Notes: a model not told the origin generated them from the letters alone. A DNA stretch of 64,000 nucleotides from Candidatus Saccharicenans subterraneus (GCA_003426165.1 QUAH01000003.1:107525-171524); one strand, 5' to 3'; counted from the first letter of the stretch, positions 26,225-35,524 are shown. Program-made: numbers and translations.

Positions 26225-28975
26225 TTATTCCCCTTCCAGGACAAAATGGTAGCGGCCGGAACCAACCTTGATTATGAAACTTCCACCTTTGAGCTCCACG
26301 CTCTCAACCCCGGGAACCTTATTCTTAATCTCATTATCAGTCCAGATGAGAGCCGGACCTTCCTGAAGCTTCAGGTTTCGCATTTTGAAAACCGGGAGGT
26401 AGATTTCGGCCTGGCTGCCCATCGGGATATCCACATGCAGCTTGATCTTCCGGTCTTGTTTTTCCCAAGAACAGCTTACCGGGCCATTTATGGTATAAAT
26501 TGAACCGCTGGCATGGCGGAGGTCCCGGACCATCTGGGGCCTGATGACCAGTTTCCTGAAAGCCACGGAATCAGGGGCCATGTTTATTCCGGCCAGGGCC
26601 TTGTAAAACCAGGCCCCCACCGAGCCGAACATGGGGTGGTTGTGAGAGTTCATCGACGGGCCCTCGCGTTTCTGCCACAGCTCCCAGAGGGTGGTGGCCC
26701 CGTTCCTGATCATGTAGCCATAGCTCGGAAAGTCAGTCCTGGTCATTATGTCGTAGGCCAGGTCGGAGTTGCCGAACATGGTCAGCACTTCCAGGATGTA
26801 CTTGGTGCCGATGATTCCCGTGGTCAGGTGAGAATCATGCTTGTAGACAAGGTCATTAAAAAGGTTGCTCCAAACGGCGCCCCGGGCGTTGTCCGGGACC
26901 AGGCCGAGAAACAGCGGCAGGGTATTGGCCGTCTGGCTGCCCCCTGAATAGTTTCTGGTGGATGGGTCCAGGTAGGCCCGGTTGAAGGCTTCCTTGATTT
27001 CCGCCAGTAGTTTCTGATAGAGGTCGGCTTCCGGGTGCTTGCCGAGAATTCTGGCCGCCTCGGCCAGGATCTTCACGTCATAATAATAATAGAAGGAAGA
27101 GACCAGGCTGCCCGGGCACTTGTCTATGGCCACCCAGTCGCCGTAGTGACTGAACCTGACCAGGCCATTTTCAGCCTTGCCTTTTAGGAATTCCACGTAT
27201 TTCTTCAAGCCATCGTAATGTTCTTCCAGGATCCTCCGGTCCCCGTAATACTGGTACATGTACCAGGCAATGAGGGGATAGGCGGTGCCCCAGGCCGGGT
27301 CAGCCGGGCGCGAGCCCCAGATGTGGGGAACGGTGTCGGTAATTGAGCCGTCCTCTCCCTGGGCATCCCTGATGTTGCGAAGGAAGTTGGTGTAGAAGGC
27401 GGCCATGTCAAAATTCATGATGGCCTCTTCGGCCGTCACCTGGGCATCACCCATCCAGCCCATGCGCTCGTCGCGCTGGTCGCAGTCGGTGGGGATGCTG
27501 TGCAGGTTGGTCTTCTGGCCCCAGAGAATGATGCGCTGGATGTCATTAAGAATCTGCCTGGAGAAGGCGAGGTTGCCGGCCGGGGTCACCGCCGTGTGGA
27601 CCACCCGCCCGCGGACCGAGTCTATCTTTGGCGTTCCGGGATAGCCGGTAACTTCAACGTACCTGAATCCATGGTAGGTAAAGCGCGGTTCCCAGACTTC
27701 CTCGCCCTCGCCCTTGAGCAGGTAATGGTCTTCGGCCCGGGCCGAGCGCAGGTTTTCCTGGTTGAGCATTCCGTTTTCGTAAAGGAGCTCGGAAAAGCGC
27801 AGCCGGACGTCAGTTCCCCGGGGGCCCCGGACCTTAAGTTGAGCCCAGCCGCTGATATTCTGGCCGAGGTCAAAAACATAAACTCCAGGGGCCGGGCTGG
27901 TCATGGTCAGGGGGACTATCGTGTCTACCACCTTGATGGCCGGCATCAACTGGGCGGACAGGACTCCGCCCGGCGCCTTGGCCTTCTGGGCCGGCTTCCA
28001 GCCCCTGTCCTCAAAATCGGGTTCATCCCAGCCCGGCTGTTCCAGGCGGGCGTCATAAGTTTCTCCGTGGTAGATGCTGTCTTCAACGATGGGCCCGCGG
28101 GCCGTTTTCCAGGTGGTATCGGAATGGATTTCCACCAGGACCCCATCTTCACATTCTACGTAGAGCTGGAACAGCAGGGCCCTGGACTTGTACCAGCCCT
28201 CCCCGAGCATCACTCCCAGGGCGTTTTTTCCTTTTCTGAGCAGTGAGGTTATATCGTAAGTTACATAGAGGACTCTCCTGGAATAGGTGGTCCAGCCGGG
28301 GTCCAGAACATGATCGCCGGCTTTCTGGCCGTTGACCCTCAACTCGTAGTAACCCAGCCCGGCGATGAAGGCCCTGGCCCGGCGCGGGTTCTCCGGCAGG
28401 TTGAATTCCCGGCGCAGCAGGTTCTCTCCCCCTATCCATTCTCCCTTCCAGTCAGAAGCGGCAAAAAGCCCGGTGTCAAAACTGGCCACCTGGCTCCAGG
28501 GGCTTTCCTGGCCCCGGTCATCCCAGATGCGGACTTTCCAGTAATAGGTACGGTTGCTCTGCAGGGGTTTTCCGCCGTAGACAATCTGGATGGAAGAATC
28601 GGTGTTGACCCGGCCCGAATCCCAGAGGTCGCCCTTATAGGCTTCTTTCGAAGAGGAAACAATGAGCTGAAAGGCCACCTGTTTCTGGCCGCGCTCCGGG
28701 TGGGAATTCTTCCAGAAAAACCGGGGTTGCCGGATATCAACACCCAGGGGATTGACCAGGTACTCAACCCGCAGGTCTGAGGGGGGCAGGGGAGAAACCG
28801 CCCCTTCGGAACGGTCCAGCCCCTGTCCAGCCAGAAGCCCGCCGGCCAGAAAGATCAGGACCGGGAGCAGGAACAAGATATCAGTTATTAAAATATTTAT
28901 CCTTCGCTCCCGGGTTATATTTTCACACCGAAACCAGGCCGTCATCTTGTTTGGGTTTCTCGGGGTCCGAGTCAT
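26225..28975 (-). CDS. Secreted GH78 alpha-L-rhamnosidase
   Basis: A 916-aa exported enzyme releasing terminal alpha-L-rhamnose. After an N-terminal membrane/signal helix at about 28-50 come a fibronectin-like domain (LRVEYLVNPLGVDIRQPRF), the GH78 N-domains (GLGYYELRVNGQKAGDHVLD), and the (alpha/alpha)6 barrel with the hallmark DCDQRDERMGWMGDAQ followed by WGTAYPLIAWYMYQYYGD. The C-terminal beta domain ends the protein. The catalytic acid/base pair is expected in the DQRDER loop and a later Glu. The ATG has a strong AGGAGG. It is upstream of DUF4838, indicating use of rhamnose-containing glycans. Confidence 0.95.
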   Translation of the reverse strand: MTRTPRNPNKMTAWFRCENITRERRINILITDILFLLPVLIFLAGGLLAGQGLDRSEGAVSPLPPSDLRVEYLVNPLGVDIRQPRFFWKNSHPERGQKQVAFQLIVSSSKEAYKGDLWDSGRVNTDSSIQIVYGGKPLQSNRTYYWKVRIWDDRGQESPWSQVASFDTGLFAASDWKGEWIGGENLLRREFNLPENPRRARAFIAGLGYYELRVNGQKAGDHVLDPGWTTYSRRVLYVTYDITSLLRKGKNALGVMLGEGWYKSRALLFQLYVECEDGVLVEIHSDTTWKTARGPIVEDSIYHGETYDARLEQPGWDEPDFEDRGWKPAQKAKAPGGVLSAQLMPAIKVVDTIVPLTMTSPAPGVYVFDLGQNISGWAQLKVRGPRGTDVRLRFSELLYENGMLNQENLRSARAEDHYLLKGEGEEVWEPRFTYHGFRYVEVTGYPGTPKIDSVRGRVVHTAVTPAGNLAFSRQILNDIQRIILWGQKTNLHSIPTDCDQRDERMGWMGDAQVTAEEAIMNFDMAAFYTNFLRNIRDAQGEDGSITDTVPHIWGSRPADPAWGTAYPLIAWYMYQYYGDRRILEEHYDGLKKYVEFLKGKAENGLVRFSHYGDWVAIDKCPGSLVSSFYYYYDVKILAEAARILGKHPEADLYQKLLAEIKEAFNRAYLDPSTRNYSGGSQTANTLPLFLGLVPDNARGAVWSNLFNDLVYKHDSHLTTGIIGTKYILEVLTMFGNSDLAYDIMTRTDFPSYGYMIRNGATTLWELWQKREGPSMNSHNHPMFGSVGAWFYKALAGINMAPDSVAFRKLVIRPQMVRDLRHASGSIYTINGPVSCSWEKQDRKIKLHVDIPMGSQAEIYLPVFKMRNLKLQEGPALIWTDNEIKNKVPGVESVELKGGSFIIKVGSGRYHFVLEGE

Positions 28976-29167
28976 GGTTGAACCTCCTTTCTCCGTGTGG
29001 CTAACCTATTTTAATAAAATCAGGGATCATAAATAAACCGATTTCACCCTTAGCCGGTTTTTTAAGGGTACCACGGCCGGTAATTTGTGGCCATAATTGG
29101 GTAAAGAGATACCATAAAGTCTGGCAAGAGTTTACCTGCTTGTAAATGGGTCCGGCCGGGGCTCATC

Positions 29168-29196
29168 TTGACGGAATGGCGGGTTTTTTGTATTAT
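29168..29196 (+). promoter_or_regulatory. Promoter of tRNA-Ala
   Basis: -35 TTGACG at 29168-29173, 17-base spacer, -10 TATTAT at 29191-29196; start near 29203, six bases before the mature tRNA. Confidence 0.6.
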
Positions 29197-29208
29197 GATA
29201 TGGCTCGT

Positions 29209-29284
29209 GGGGCTGTAGCTCAGTTGGGAGAGTACGTGACTGGCAGTCACGGGGTCGCCGGTTCGAGCCCGGTCAGCTCCACCA
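29209..29284 (+). tRNA. tRNA-Ala (GGC)
   Basis: Acceptor GGGGCTG pairs with CAGCTCC; the D arm is GCTCAGTTGGGAGAG; the anticodon stem CGTGA/TCACG encloses CTGGCAG with anticodon GGC; the T arm contains GGTTCGAGCC. The 3' CCA is encoded (29282-29284). A run of T from 29285 follows. The gene has its own promoter and stands alone. Confidence 0.97.
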
Positions 29285-29407
29285 TTTTTTTTATGCCCTC
29301 CATAAATCTTCCCGGAGCCAGTTGCCCCCTAAGAGCAGGTCTGCGGTGCTGCCTTAAGTTTGTCTGACCCGGAAGCCAGCCCTGTGTAACCAAAATAAAT
29401 GAGGATA

Positions 29408-30466
29408 TCAGGAGCCAGGGGCCGGCTGATCTTTCCCGGCGCAGTCCGCTTTTTCCCCGCTGTCCATCCTGGCGGCTGACAGCCTGAGCTTCTGTTTTCC
29501 GGTTGTCATCAGAATTACGGTTACCAGGGCATAGACCACCTTGCGGGCTCGCCGGACCAGGCCCAGGCTCAGGCCGACTGCCGCCGGGTAGCCGACCGTG
29601 GTCGCGGCCAGGAGACTGGCTCCCTCGGCCGCACCCCACTGGCCTGGAATCAGGAAAAAGGCCGTGTTGATTATTACCACGAAAACAGAAATGAACAGTA
29701 CCCTGACCAGGGGAGCCGGCCAGCCCAGGGCCCGGAAAATCACGTATACCTCCAGGACTCCCAGCCAGCGCGAGGCCAGGTGCAGGAGAAAAGCGGCTGT
29801 TAGCTTCATCTTGGAGTGCCGGAAAAGGGTGCGCATGTTACGGTCGAATTGCCTGAGTATCTCTTCCTTTTCCAGCAACCACTGCCGGCCGCGCGGGAAA
29901 ACCCTGGCCAGCCAGCGCAGGATTCCATAAAGCCCCTTTAGCTGAAGAATGATCATGACCGTTATCACCACGGTGATGAAGGCCAGGACAATCAGGGCCT
30001 CGGTCTTGTACTTTTCCGGGATTTTCAGGTAGCCAACCGAGATAAAGAGGCCGGAGGCCAGAAAGACCAGGGAGGCAAAGGATTCCAGGGTCTTGTCAAA
30101 AAGGATCCCGGGAATTCCTTCGCGCAGGGGACAGTGGGCCCTGATAATGACGGCCCTGGCGGCTTCGCCCCCGACGTTGGCTGACATCGGCACCAGGGTG
30201 GTCACCCCCTCGGCCATTATCCTGGCCTTAAACAGAAGCCAGAACGGAACCGGTTGAAAAGCCCCCTGGACCAGGGCCCAGGCCACGGACTGCAGGAACA
30301 GCCAGGCCAGGGCTATCGAGCAGGTCAGGATGAAATAATAACCTACCTGGCGGATATGGTTCCAGACCTCCGCCGGACCGACCCGGTAGATAAGAATGGC
30401 CAGCAGCGCGAAACCGAGGACCGTCAGGATGATTCTGGTCAGCTTTTTCCTATTTTTATTATTCAT
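29408..30466 (-). CDS. Lysylphosphatidylglycerol synthase-type flippase domain membrane protein
   Basis: A 352-aa protein with about eight membrane helices of the UPF0104/LPG_synthase_TM family (the membrane half of MprF, also AglD-type proteins). Typical stretches are LVPMSANVGGEAARAVIIR, the helix pair FDKTLESFASLVFLASGLF, and NTAFFLIPGQWGAAEGAS. No synthase domain is attached, so it is a stand-alone flippase-like protein whose lipid substrate is unknown. The C-terminal 30 residues are polar. AGGTGG precedes the ATG. It is convergent with tRNA-Ala. Confidence 0.85.
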   Translation of the reverse strand: MNNKNRKKLTRIILTVLGFALLAILIYRVGPAEVWNHIRQVGYYFILTCSIALAWLFLQSVAWALVQGAFQPVPFWLLFKARIMAEGVTTLVPMSANVGGEAARAVIIRAHCPLREGIPGILFDKTLESFASLVFLASGLFISVGYLKIPEKYKTEALIVLAFITVVITVMIILQLKGLYGILRWLARVFPRGRQWLLEKEEILRQFDRNMRTLFRHSKMKLTAAFLLHLASRWLGVLEVYVIFRALGWPAPLVRVLFISVFVVIINTAFFLIPGQWGAAEGASLLAATTVGYPAAVGLSLGLVRRARKVVYALVTVILMTTGKQKLRLSAARMDSGEKADCAGKDQPAPGS

Positions 30467-30788
30467 TTGTGCCCACCTAGAAAATCATCCAGATTCTCCT
30501 GGACTTCCCGCCGGAAAGACCCGGACCAATCTTTTTTCCTTTATGCCTGGGCTCCTTCAGCCTCGAGCTTTGGTCAGGGCATGGAACCTGCATCCCGGGT
30601 TAAAGATAATTTCAATAAGTATAAGATAAGGGGAGATGGCTGTCAAAATCGGTCGGAAGCCAGGGGTAGCCCTGGAAGCTCAGCCGCAATCCTGAAGAGC
30701 TTCAGGGCCGCATATAAAGAGAGCCAGTGATTCAGGCTTCATTATAATTGAAAAAACTTGTTCCGGCCGGCCTATCCTTGGTTTCTTC
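30467..30788. other. Intergenic region with two perfect short palindromes
   Basis: This 322-base stretch between the M6 stop and the flippase start contains the hairpin CCAGGG-GTAG-CCCTGG at 30660-30675 and CCTGAAG-AG-CTTCAGG at 30691-30706, then an AT-rich stretch around 30735-30760. No T-tract follows on the minus strand and no convincing gene is present. Confidence 0.35.
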
Positions 30789-32867
30789 CTAAAGGTTAAG
30801 GTTAACCCGGCTTTCAGCCTTCTTTTCGGGCTGGCTTTCGGAAGAAGCTTTCAAGACCAGGACAGCCTGTTTGGAACAGCCTTCATTAGGCAAGACGTAA
30901 ACAGTAATCTCTTTTTCCTGGCCGAAGGGCAGGGCCACCAGGGCATTGGGCAGTTTGGCTTCCCAGCCTTTCCCATCGATTGCCAGGCTCAGCCGGTAAA
31001 GGTCCTGGTTGAGGTGCCGGGAAACGTCTGAAGGATGAAGGGTTGGGTCAACCTTGGCCCGGGTGCCGGTGTTCTTTATGGTAAAGGTGAGCGGGATCAG
31101 TTCCTTCTTTACTTTCAGCCGGTTCCTGGCCGTTCTGAGCTGGAGTCCCCGCGTCTGGGGCCCGGAACCATCCAGGGAACGGACGGCCAGGGTGTAGGAG
31201 ATGATTCCCTCCTGGTTGTGGCTGAGGTCAACCACGTAGAAATGCAGGCGGTTGGGCTCGTCCACGAATTCAAACCGGCTGCCCGAGTCGGGACCGGCAT
31301 GGAACAGGGCGTCGTTGAGCTGGCGGTAGTCAGCGATGGTGCGCAATACTTTTTCCCCATTCGGGCTGATGTAGTCAACCGTGTTTATATCCTCGGGATG
31401 AGCATCGATAACCCAGATGTAGGAATTGAAGGCATTGGGCCCGCCGTTGTTGCCGCGGAGATTGTCCCTATTCTTGGCGATCAAGACTCCGTTATCCGGG
31501 CAGAAGGAATCAAACCCGATACGCTGGACCACTTCCAGGGAATAAAAATTATAATTCGGGATGCCGGGGGAGAGGGGGTTGGTGGCCGGGTCGTCGGGCG
31601 GAGTGCGGTCGCCGGGTTCTGAACCGTCAAGGAGCACGTTGATTCCGGTGTAGGTTCCGGGCAGGGGGTCGACGGCCCGGGCCGTAACTTCGGCCACCAC
31701 CAGGCCGGATTTAGCCAGGCCCTCCCGGCTGAGGGTGAGGAGCTCGCCATCCCGGATAAAACCGCAGGCCATCCGGTTTCTGATCATCAGTCCGGGTGGA
31801 CCGGCTGCCCCGGCCACCGGCGGCACCACCCAGCGCTGGTGAGGACCGCCGGGCCCGTTGAAGCATCCCCGGTCCATCAGGTCCCAGGTCCCGGCGGCTG
31901 CCCGACGATAAGGCTGGACGTAAGGATTGTTGTTGAGGTCGGGCAGGCGAAAGGCAAAATGCCCGAGCTCGTGAGCAATTGTTCCGGAGTTTTCACCCTG
32001 GCGCATGGAGGATAAACCCCATTGCTGGGAGCCGGCCAGCCAGCTGGTCCATTCCACGTAACGGGTGGGCACCCAGCGGGGCATCCGGGGATTCGGGTTT
32101 CCCCACTCGGGCGGAATGTCGTCCTTGCTCTTGAATTTCATGATGCCGAATTCCATCCAGACCCCGGTCTCGTCGTAGCCGGCATAGATGCGGAGGATGG
32201 CGTCGTATTCCTTACGCAGGTCGCGGCCGACATCCTTTATCCACAGTTCGTCACAGTCCCGTTCCAGTCGCCCGGCGGCCTCGCTTCCGTCGGGGGTATA
32301 TTTATTCTGGCCGTATTCGTTTAGACCGTACCACCAGTATGGCCTGGGCATACGGTAAGGGCCATAAGCATCAACCTGGGTCAGACCAAACTTCCCGCGG
32401 GAGATTTCCATCCAGTAGTTATGGATGTTCAGGCCGTGGTTTACCGGCAACGGTTTGGTGAAGAAATCGGCGTAGAACTGCGGGACCTGGTCGCGGGGGA
32501 TGGGCTCGACCTGGGGATTACCGAATGGATCGGAGCCTTTCGGCCGGGTAATGACAAAGGGCTGGTCGGGAAAGTCCACCGCCACCACGGCCAGCTTGAA
32601 GCCGCGCTCGGGTTTAAGAGCCGGGTCAGACCAGTTGGCGCCGGGAATCGGCCGGTAATCGTTCCAGGTCATCTTATCCTGGTCCTGGACTTTTTGCCGG
32701 TCTATGGGCGGGGGAAAGGAAGATTTTGATGTGTCCGGAAAAATCAAACTGGCACCGGCCAGGAAGGCAACGGCCAGGAAAAGCGGGGCAACAATTATTG
32801 CCTTCAATTTGTTGATAAAACAAATAGAGCTCTTTTTCTTCTTTGCCTGATCCACCGAAAAGGCCAT
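30789..32867 (-). CDS. Secreted M6-type (immune inhibitor A-like) metalloprotease
   Basis: A 692-aa exported protease. A signal helix at about 23-45 (IIVAPLFLAVAFLAGASLI) is followed by a catalytic domain with zinc motif TIAHELGHFAFRLPDL and the downstream AAGTWDLMDRGCF, which matches the Met-turn region of M6 peptidases. The N-terminal FKLAVVAVDFPDQPF and NIHNYWMEISRGKFGL are also M6-like. The last 150 residues form a beta-rich C-terminal domain. GGAGG precedes the ATG; a possible promoter TTATTG-16-TAATAT lies on the minus strand at 32940-32913. Confidence 0.88.
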   Translation of the reverse strand: MAFSVDQAKKKKSSICFINKLKAIIVAPLFLAVAFLAGASLIFPDTSKSSFPPPIDRQKVQDQDKMTWNDYRPIPGANWSDPALKPERGFKLAVVAVDFPDQPFVITRPKGSDPFGNPQVEPIPRDQVPQFYADFFTKPLPVNHGLNIHNYWMEISRGKFGLTQVDAYGPYRMPRPYWWYGLNEYGQNKYTPDGSEAAGRLERDCDELWIKDVGRDLRKEYDAILRIYAGYDETGVWMEFGIMKFKSKDDIPPEWGNPNPRMPRWVPTRYVEWTSWLAGSQQWGLSSMRQGENSGTIAHELGHFAFRLPDLNNNPYVQPYRRAAAGTWDLMDRGCFNGPGGPHQRWVVPPVAGAAGPPGLMIRNRMACGFIRDGELLTLSREGLAKSGLVVAEVTARAVDPLPGTYTGINVLLDGSEPGDRTPPDDPATNPLSPGIPNYNFYSLEVVQRIGFDSFCPDNGVLIAKNRDNLRGNNGGPNAFNSYIWVIDAHPEDINTVDYISPNGEKVLRTIADYRQLNDALFHAGPDSGSRFEFVDEPNRLHFYVVDLSHNQEGIISYTLAVRSLDGSGPQTRGLQLRTARNRLKVKKELIPLTFTIKNTGTRAKVDPTLHPSDVSRHLNQDLYRLSLAIDGKGWEAKLPNALVALPFGQEKEITVYVLPNEGCSKQAVLVLKASSESQPEKKAESRVNLNL

Positions 32868-33163
32868 TTTTTCCTCCAGGAGTAAGGTTAAAAGGTCTTA
32901 AAGATACAAGATATATTAGATATCAGTAATATTTCAATAAAAAATTTTGGAGGCCTCTTTCTCCCCTCATGAGCATAGAGTTCATTTTGAAGGGAGTGAT
33001 GAAGTCGCCAAACATGAAGGTCTTTTTTGAATTTTAACCAAATACATCCGAGTGGTTGGATTTTTTGTTAAATGAAAGGTGGCTTAAAGTGGCCTGTTAT
33101 TCTGATATTGAAGAATCAGGATCCCGGGCTGGCCGGTTCCGGTAATGGAAAAGGCGCGGAAAG
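32868..33163. other. Intergenic region upstream of the M6 protease gene
   Basis: AT-rich sequence without a supportable gene. It includes a minus-strand promoter candidate, TTATTG at 32940-32935 and TAATAT at 32918-32913 with 16-base spacing, that would give a 40-base leader for the M6 gene. The rest is unremarkable. Confidence 0.35.
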
Positions 33164-33193
33164 AAAAAAGGGGGCCGGCCAGAGCCAGCCCCC
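33164..33193 (-). terminator. Terminator of the perR-dfx-prx operon
   Basis: On the minus strand GGGGGC-TGGC pairs with GCCG-GCCCCC (33193-33170), loop TCTG, followed by six T (A-run at 33164-33169). It lies 25 bases past the peroxiredoxin stop codon. Confidence 0.75.
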
Positions 33194-33218
33194 GGCTTTT
33201 AGATCCTTTTGCCCTTAA

Positions 33219-33872
33219 TTACACCTTTTTATGGCAGAACCACCAGTCAAAGCATTCGTACTGCTTCTTGCGTTCCCTGGCCGTCTTGATGTCGGCTGGC
33301 GGTGGCACGATGACCCGGTCCTTGATCAGCTCGTTGTTGGGCCAGTTGGCCGGCATGGCCACGTCGTGCTTGTCTGAAACCTGGAAGGCTTCCAGTACCC
33401 TCAGGATTTCTGACATGTTACGGCCGACTTCGGCCGGGTAGTAAAGGATGAGGCGGATTATGCCCTCGGGGTCGATGATGAAGACGGCCCTGACGGTCTT
33501 GGCCCCGCCCCCGGGATGCATCATGCCCATTTTCATGGCCACCTTGCCCATATCATCAGCTATGATGGGGAAGGGGATCTCCACCTTAAGCTCGTTCTCA
33601 ATCCATTCCACCCACTTGATGTGGCTGAAAACCTGGTCCACCGACAGGCCAAGCAGTTCGGCGTTCAGCTTCTGGAATTTGTCATAATTCTTGGCAAAGG
33701 AGACAAACTCGGTGGTGCAGACCGGGGTGAAATCGGCCGGATGGCTGAACAGGACCAGCCACTTGCCGGCATAGTCCCTGGGCAGGACTTTCTTGCCATG
33801 AGTGGTCTGGACTGCCATCTCGGGAAGTTTTTCACCGATTAAAAGCATGCCCTTCGTTTCGTTGTGTTCCAT
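33219..33872 (-). CDS. Peroxiredoxin, Prx6/archaeal type
   Basis: A 217-aa thiol peroxidase reducing H2O2 and organic peroxides. The peroxidatic cysteine is Cys52 in [13 protein letters not shown]; the long C-terminal domain ends with [14 protein letters not shown], giving Cys207 and Cys213, as in archaeal Prx6-like enzymes that have C-terminal resolving cysteines. Length fits (215-220). AGGAGG precedes the ATG. It is the third gene after a PerR-like regulator and superoxide reductase and so handles the peroxide that superoxide reductase makes. Confidence 0.95.
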   Translation of the reverse strand: MEHNETKGMLLIGEKLPEMAVQTTHGKKVLPRDYAGKWLVLFSHPADFTPVCTTEFVSFAKNYDKFQKLNAELLGLSVDQVFSHIKWVEWIENELKVEIPFPIIADDMGKVAMKMGMMHPGGGAKTVRAVFIIDPEGIIRLILYYPAEVGRNMSEILRVLEAFQVSDKHDVAMPANWPNNELIKDRVIVPPPADIKTARERKKQYECFDWWFCHKKV

Positions 33873-33905
33873 TTTTTCCTCCTATAATTTTTTATTTAAA
33901 TAATT

Positions 33906-34289
33906 TTAATTTCTGTTTTCCCAGAGCAGGTGGATGTTGCAGTACTCGCGGGCCCAGACCCTGGTTCCTTCAACCTGGAACATGGCTTCCGGCTTATCGC
34001 CGGGCTTCAGCTCCTGGCGATAGACCTTTCCGTCAACTATGAGTTCAATCCATTCTATGTAATGCTTTTCTTCCATGGGGTGGGCCACAGTCTGACCGAC
34101 CCTTACCAGGTATCCGCCGGAAACTTTTTCCACGTAAGGCACATGTTTTTCCTGGCTGGTATCGGCGGTTTTAGCCTCCAGGAAGACCATGTCCTGGCCG
34201 CAACAGACCAGCGTCCCCGGTCCTTCATGCAGGACTTCCACAATATTCCCGCACTTCAGGCACTTGTAAATTCCGTATTTTTTAGCCAT
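33906..34289 (-). CDS. dfx: Desulfoferrodoxin (superoxide reductase)
   Basis: A 127-aa iron enzyme reducing superoxide to peroxide without making oxygen, typical of anaerobes. The N-terminal desulforedoxin domain has Cys10, Cys13, Cys29 and Cys30 ([16 protein letters not shown]). The neelaredoxin domain holds the centre II ligands: His in [13 protein letters not shown] and the Cys/His pair in [13 protein letters not shown] 34289 has AGGAGG; six extra codons upstream are possible but not family-like. The ATG overlaps the end of the regulator gene by eight bases, showing tight coupling. Confidence 0.97.
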   Translation of the reverse strand: MAKKYGIYKCLKCGNIVEVLHEGPGTLVCCGQDMVFLEAKTADTSQEKHVPYVEKVSGGYLVRVGQTVAHPMEEKHYIEWIELIVDGKVYRQELKPGDKPEAMFQVEGTRVWAREYCNIHLLWENRN

Positions 34290-34752
34290 GCTTACCCTCC
34301 TTGTCATATTTTTTAGCTTTCAGACACTCGGGGCACAAACCCCTGAGGTTCAGGTGCTTTTCAAAAATCTCGAACCCTTCCAGGCCGCTCAGCTTCAGGG
34401 TTTCGATGTGGAGGTCGAAAACCCGGCCGCAGGCCAGGCACTTGAGATGCCCGTGCCAGGATAGAGTGGCATCGTAACGGCCCTCGTTCTTTTCCACGTT
34501 CACCAGCTGGATAATCTTCTTCTCCAGGAATAGCCTCAGGGTATTGTAGACGGTGGCCGGTGACAGGGCCGGCATTTCTTTTTTCAGGCGGTTATAGATT
34601 TCTTCGGCGGTGGGGTGGGTGCGCTCGTTTATAAGGAACTCGAATATCTTCAGGCGGTAGATTGAGGCCCTGAGGCCGTGTTCGGCCAGGTACTGGCGCA
34701 CGTCCTCCAGGCTCCAGCGTTTCTGTTTCTTTTCCTGATGGTCCATGTTCAA
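34282..34752 (-). CDS. perR: Fur-family regulator, PerR-like
   Basis: A 156-aa metal-dependent repressor. A winged-helix N-domain ([24 protein letters not shown]) is followed by a dimer domain with two structural-zinc CxxC pairs (CLACG, CPECL). The regulatory-site residues fit PerR: an Asp in [12 protein letters not shown] where Fur has Glu, with the two His of WHGH. This suggests Fe-dependent oxidation sensing. It leads an operon with superoxide reductase and peroxiredoxin, and a near-consensus PerR box sits in its own leader, so autoregulation is likely. The peroxide-sensing assignment is inferred. Confidence 0.9.
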   Translation of the reverse strand: MNMDHQEKKQKRWSLEDVRQYLAEHGLRASIYRLKIFEFLINERTHPTAEEIYNRLKKEMPALSPATVYNTLRLFLEKKIIQLVNVEKNEGRYDATLSWHGHLKCLACGRVFDLHIETLKLSGLEGFEIFEKHLNLRGLCPECLKAKKYDKEGKHG

Positions 34753-34762
34753 TCTGCCTCAA

Positions 34763-34777
34763 TTATAATAATTATTA
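34763..34777 (-). promoter_or_regulatory. PerR box in the leader of the stress operon
   Basis: TTATAATAATTATTA matches the PerR consensus TTATAATNATTATAA at all but one defined position. It lies 11-25 bases upstream of the perR ATG, just past the predicted transcription start. Confidence 0.7.
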
Positions 34778-34792
34778 ATTTATAACGATTAC

Positions 34793-34821
34793 AATATAAT
34801 ATTAATTATATTATTTGTCAA
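34793..34821 (-). promoter_or_regulatory. Promoter of the perR-dfx-prx operon, overlapped by a palindrome
   Basis: Minus strand: -35 TTGACA at 34821-34816, 17-base spacer, -10 TATATT at 34798-34793. A perfect 8-bp inverted repeat, AATATAAT-(4)-ATTATATT at 34793-34812, covers the -10 and most of the spacer and could be a second operator. Confidence 0.7.
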
Positions 34822-35164
34822 TAGACGAATTGATAATTTATAGAGTCCGGGCAGCTCCGGTAACTGAGGCTCAGGATTAACCCCTTCAGATATTTATCCT
34901 GTTGAAATTTCAGACGTTTGTTTCTTAGAGGTTTATCTGTTGAAACCAGATCATCCTATACGGCCAGACCCCGGACCCAGATTAAAAGCCAGACAGGCGG
35001 GCGCGAGAGATGATGCCCCCGGATATCCTTCAAAACACTTATTTTTTTGAAAACTAACATGACTGCAGCCCTTAGATCGAGCAGGTAAATAACTCTCTGG
35101 ATAAAGGCAATGCGGATTGACCGGCGGCGGTCGGTTGAGCAACCGTTCAGGGCGGGCGGGAAGG
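34822..35164. other. Intergenic region upstream of the stress operon promoter
   Basis: About 340 bases between the promoter and the stop of the small membrane protein gene. No supportable gene; a short hairpin CGGTTG/CAACCG occurs near 35132-35146 without a T-tract. Nothing else recognised. Confidence 0.35.
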
Positions 35165-35524
35165 TCAGTCTCCTGGCGATTTACGCCTGACACAGGCGCA
35201 GAAACCGTGATAATTGGCGCAGATGCCCCCGAAGATGGAGATAAAACCCCAGAACAGGGGACGGCCCAGGATATGGGCGAAGGTCGGCTGGGACTGGGGC
35301 AGAAGGTAGATCCCCCAGGTCACCAGGAAGCAGCCGACCACGATGGTGGTGTGCCCGAAGACCAGGGTGGCCGTCCGGCTTCTCGTCCAGCTCAGGTAGA
35401 CCAGGCTTCCACCGATGAGCAGCGGCACCACCGACCCGGGCGACCGGTAGGCGGCCAGGGTCCAGATTCCCAGGATGAACAGGAAAGCACCGAGTGCAAA
35501 CGTGATCCAGGCTTTTGGTTTCAT
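35165..35524 (-). CDS. Small integral membrane protein of unknown function
   Basis: A 119-aa protein with three to four hydrophobic helices (AWITFALGAFLFILGIWTLA, SVVPLLIGGSLVYLSW, HTTIVVGCFLVTWGIYLL, LFWGFISIFGGICAN) and a cysteine-containing basic end (FCACVRRK). I do not recognise a family. It starts 26 bases after the M64 peptidase stop, in the same direction, and is probably cotranscribed with it. Confidence 0.7.
   Translation of the reverse strand: MKPKAWITFALGAFLFILGIWTLAAYRSPGSVVPLLIGGSLVYLSWTRSRTATLVFGHTTIVVGCFLVTWGIYLLPQSQPTFAHILGRPLFWGFISIFGGICANYHGFCACVRRKSPGD

Noticed and set aside
29247..29639. Minus-strand frame ending in VELTGLEPATP across tRNA-Ala
   Set aside because: A well-known artefact of translating the reverse complement of a tRNA gene.
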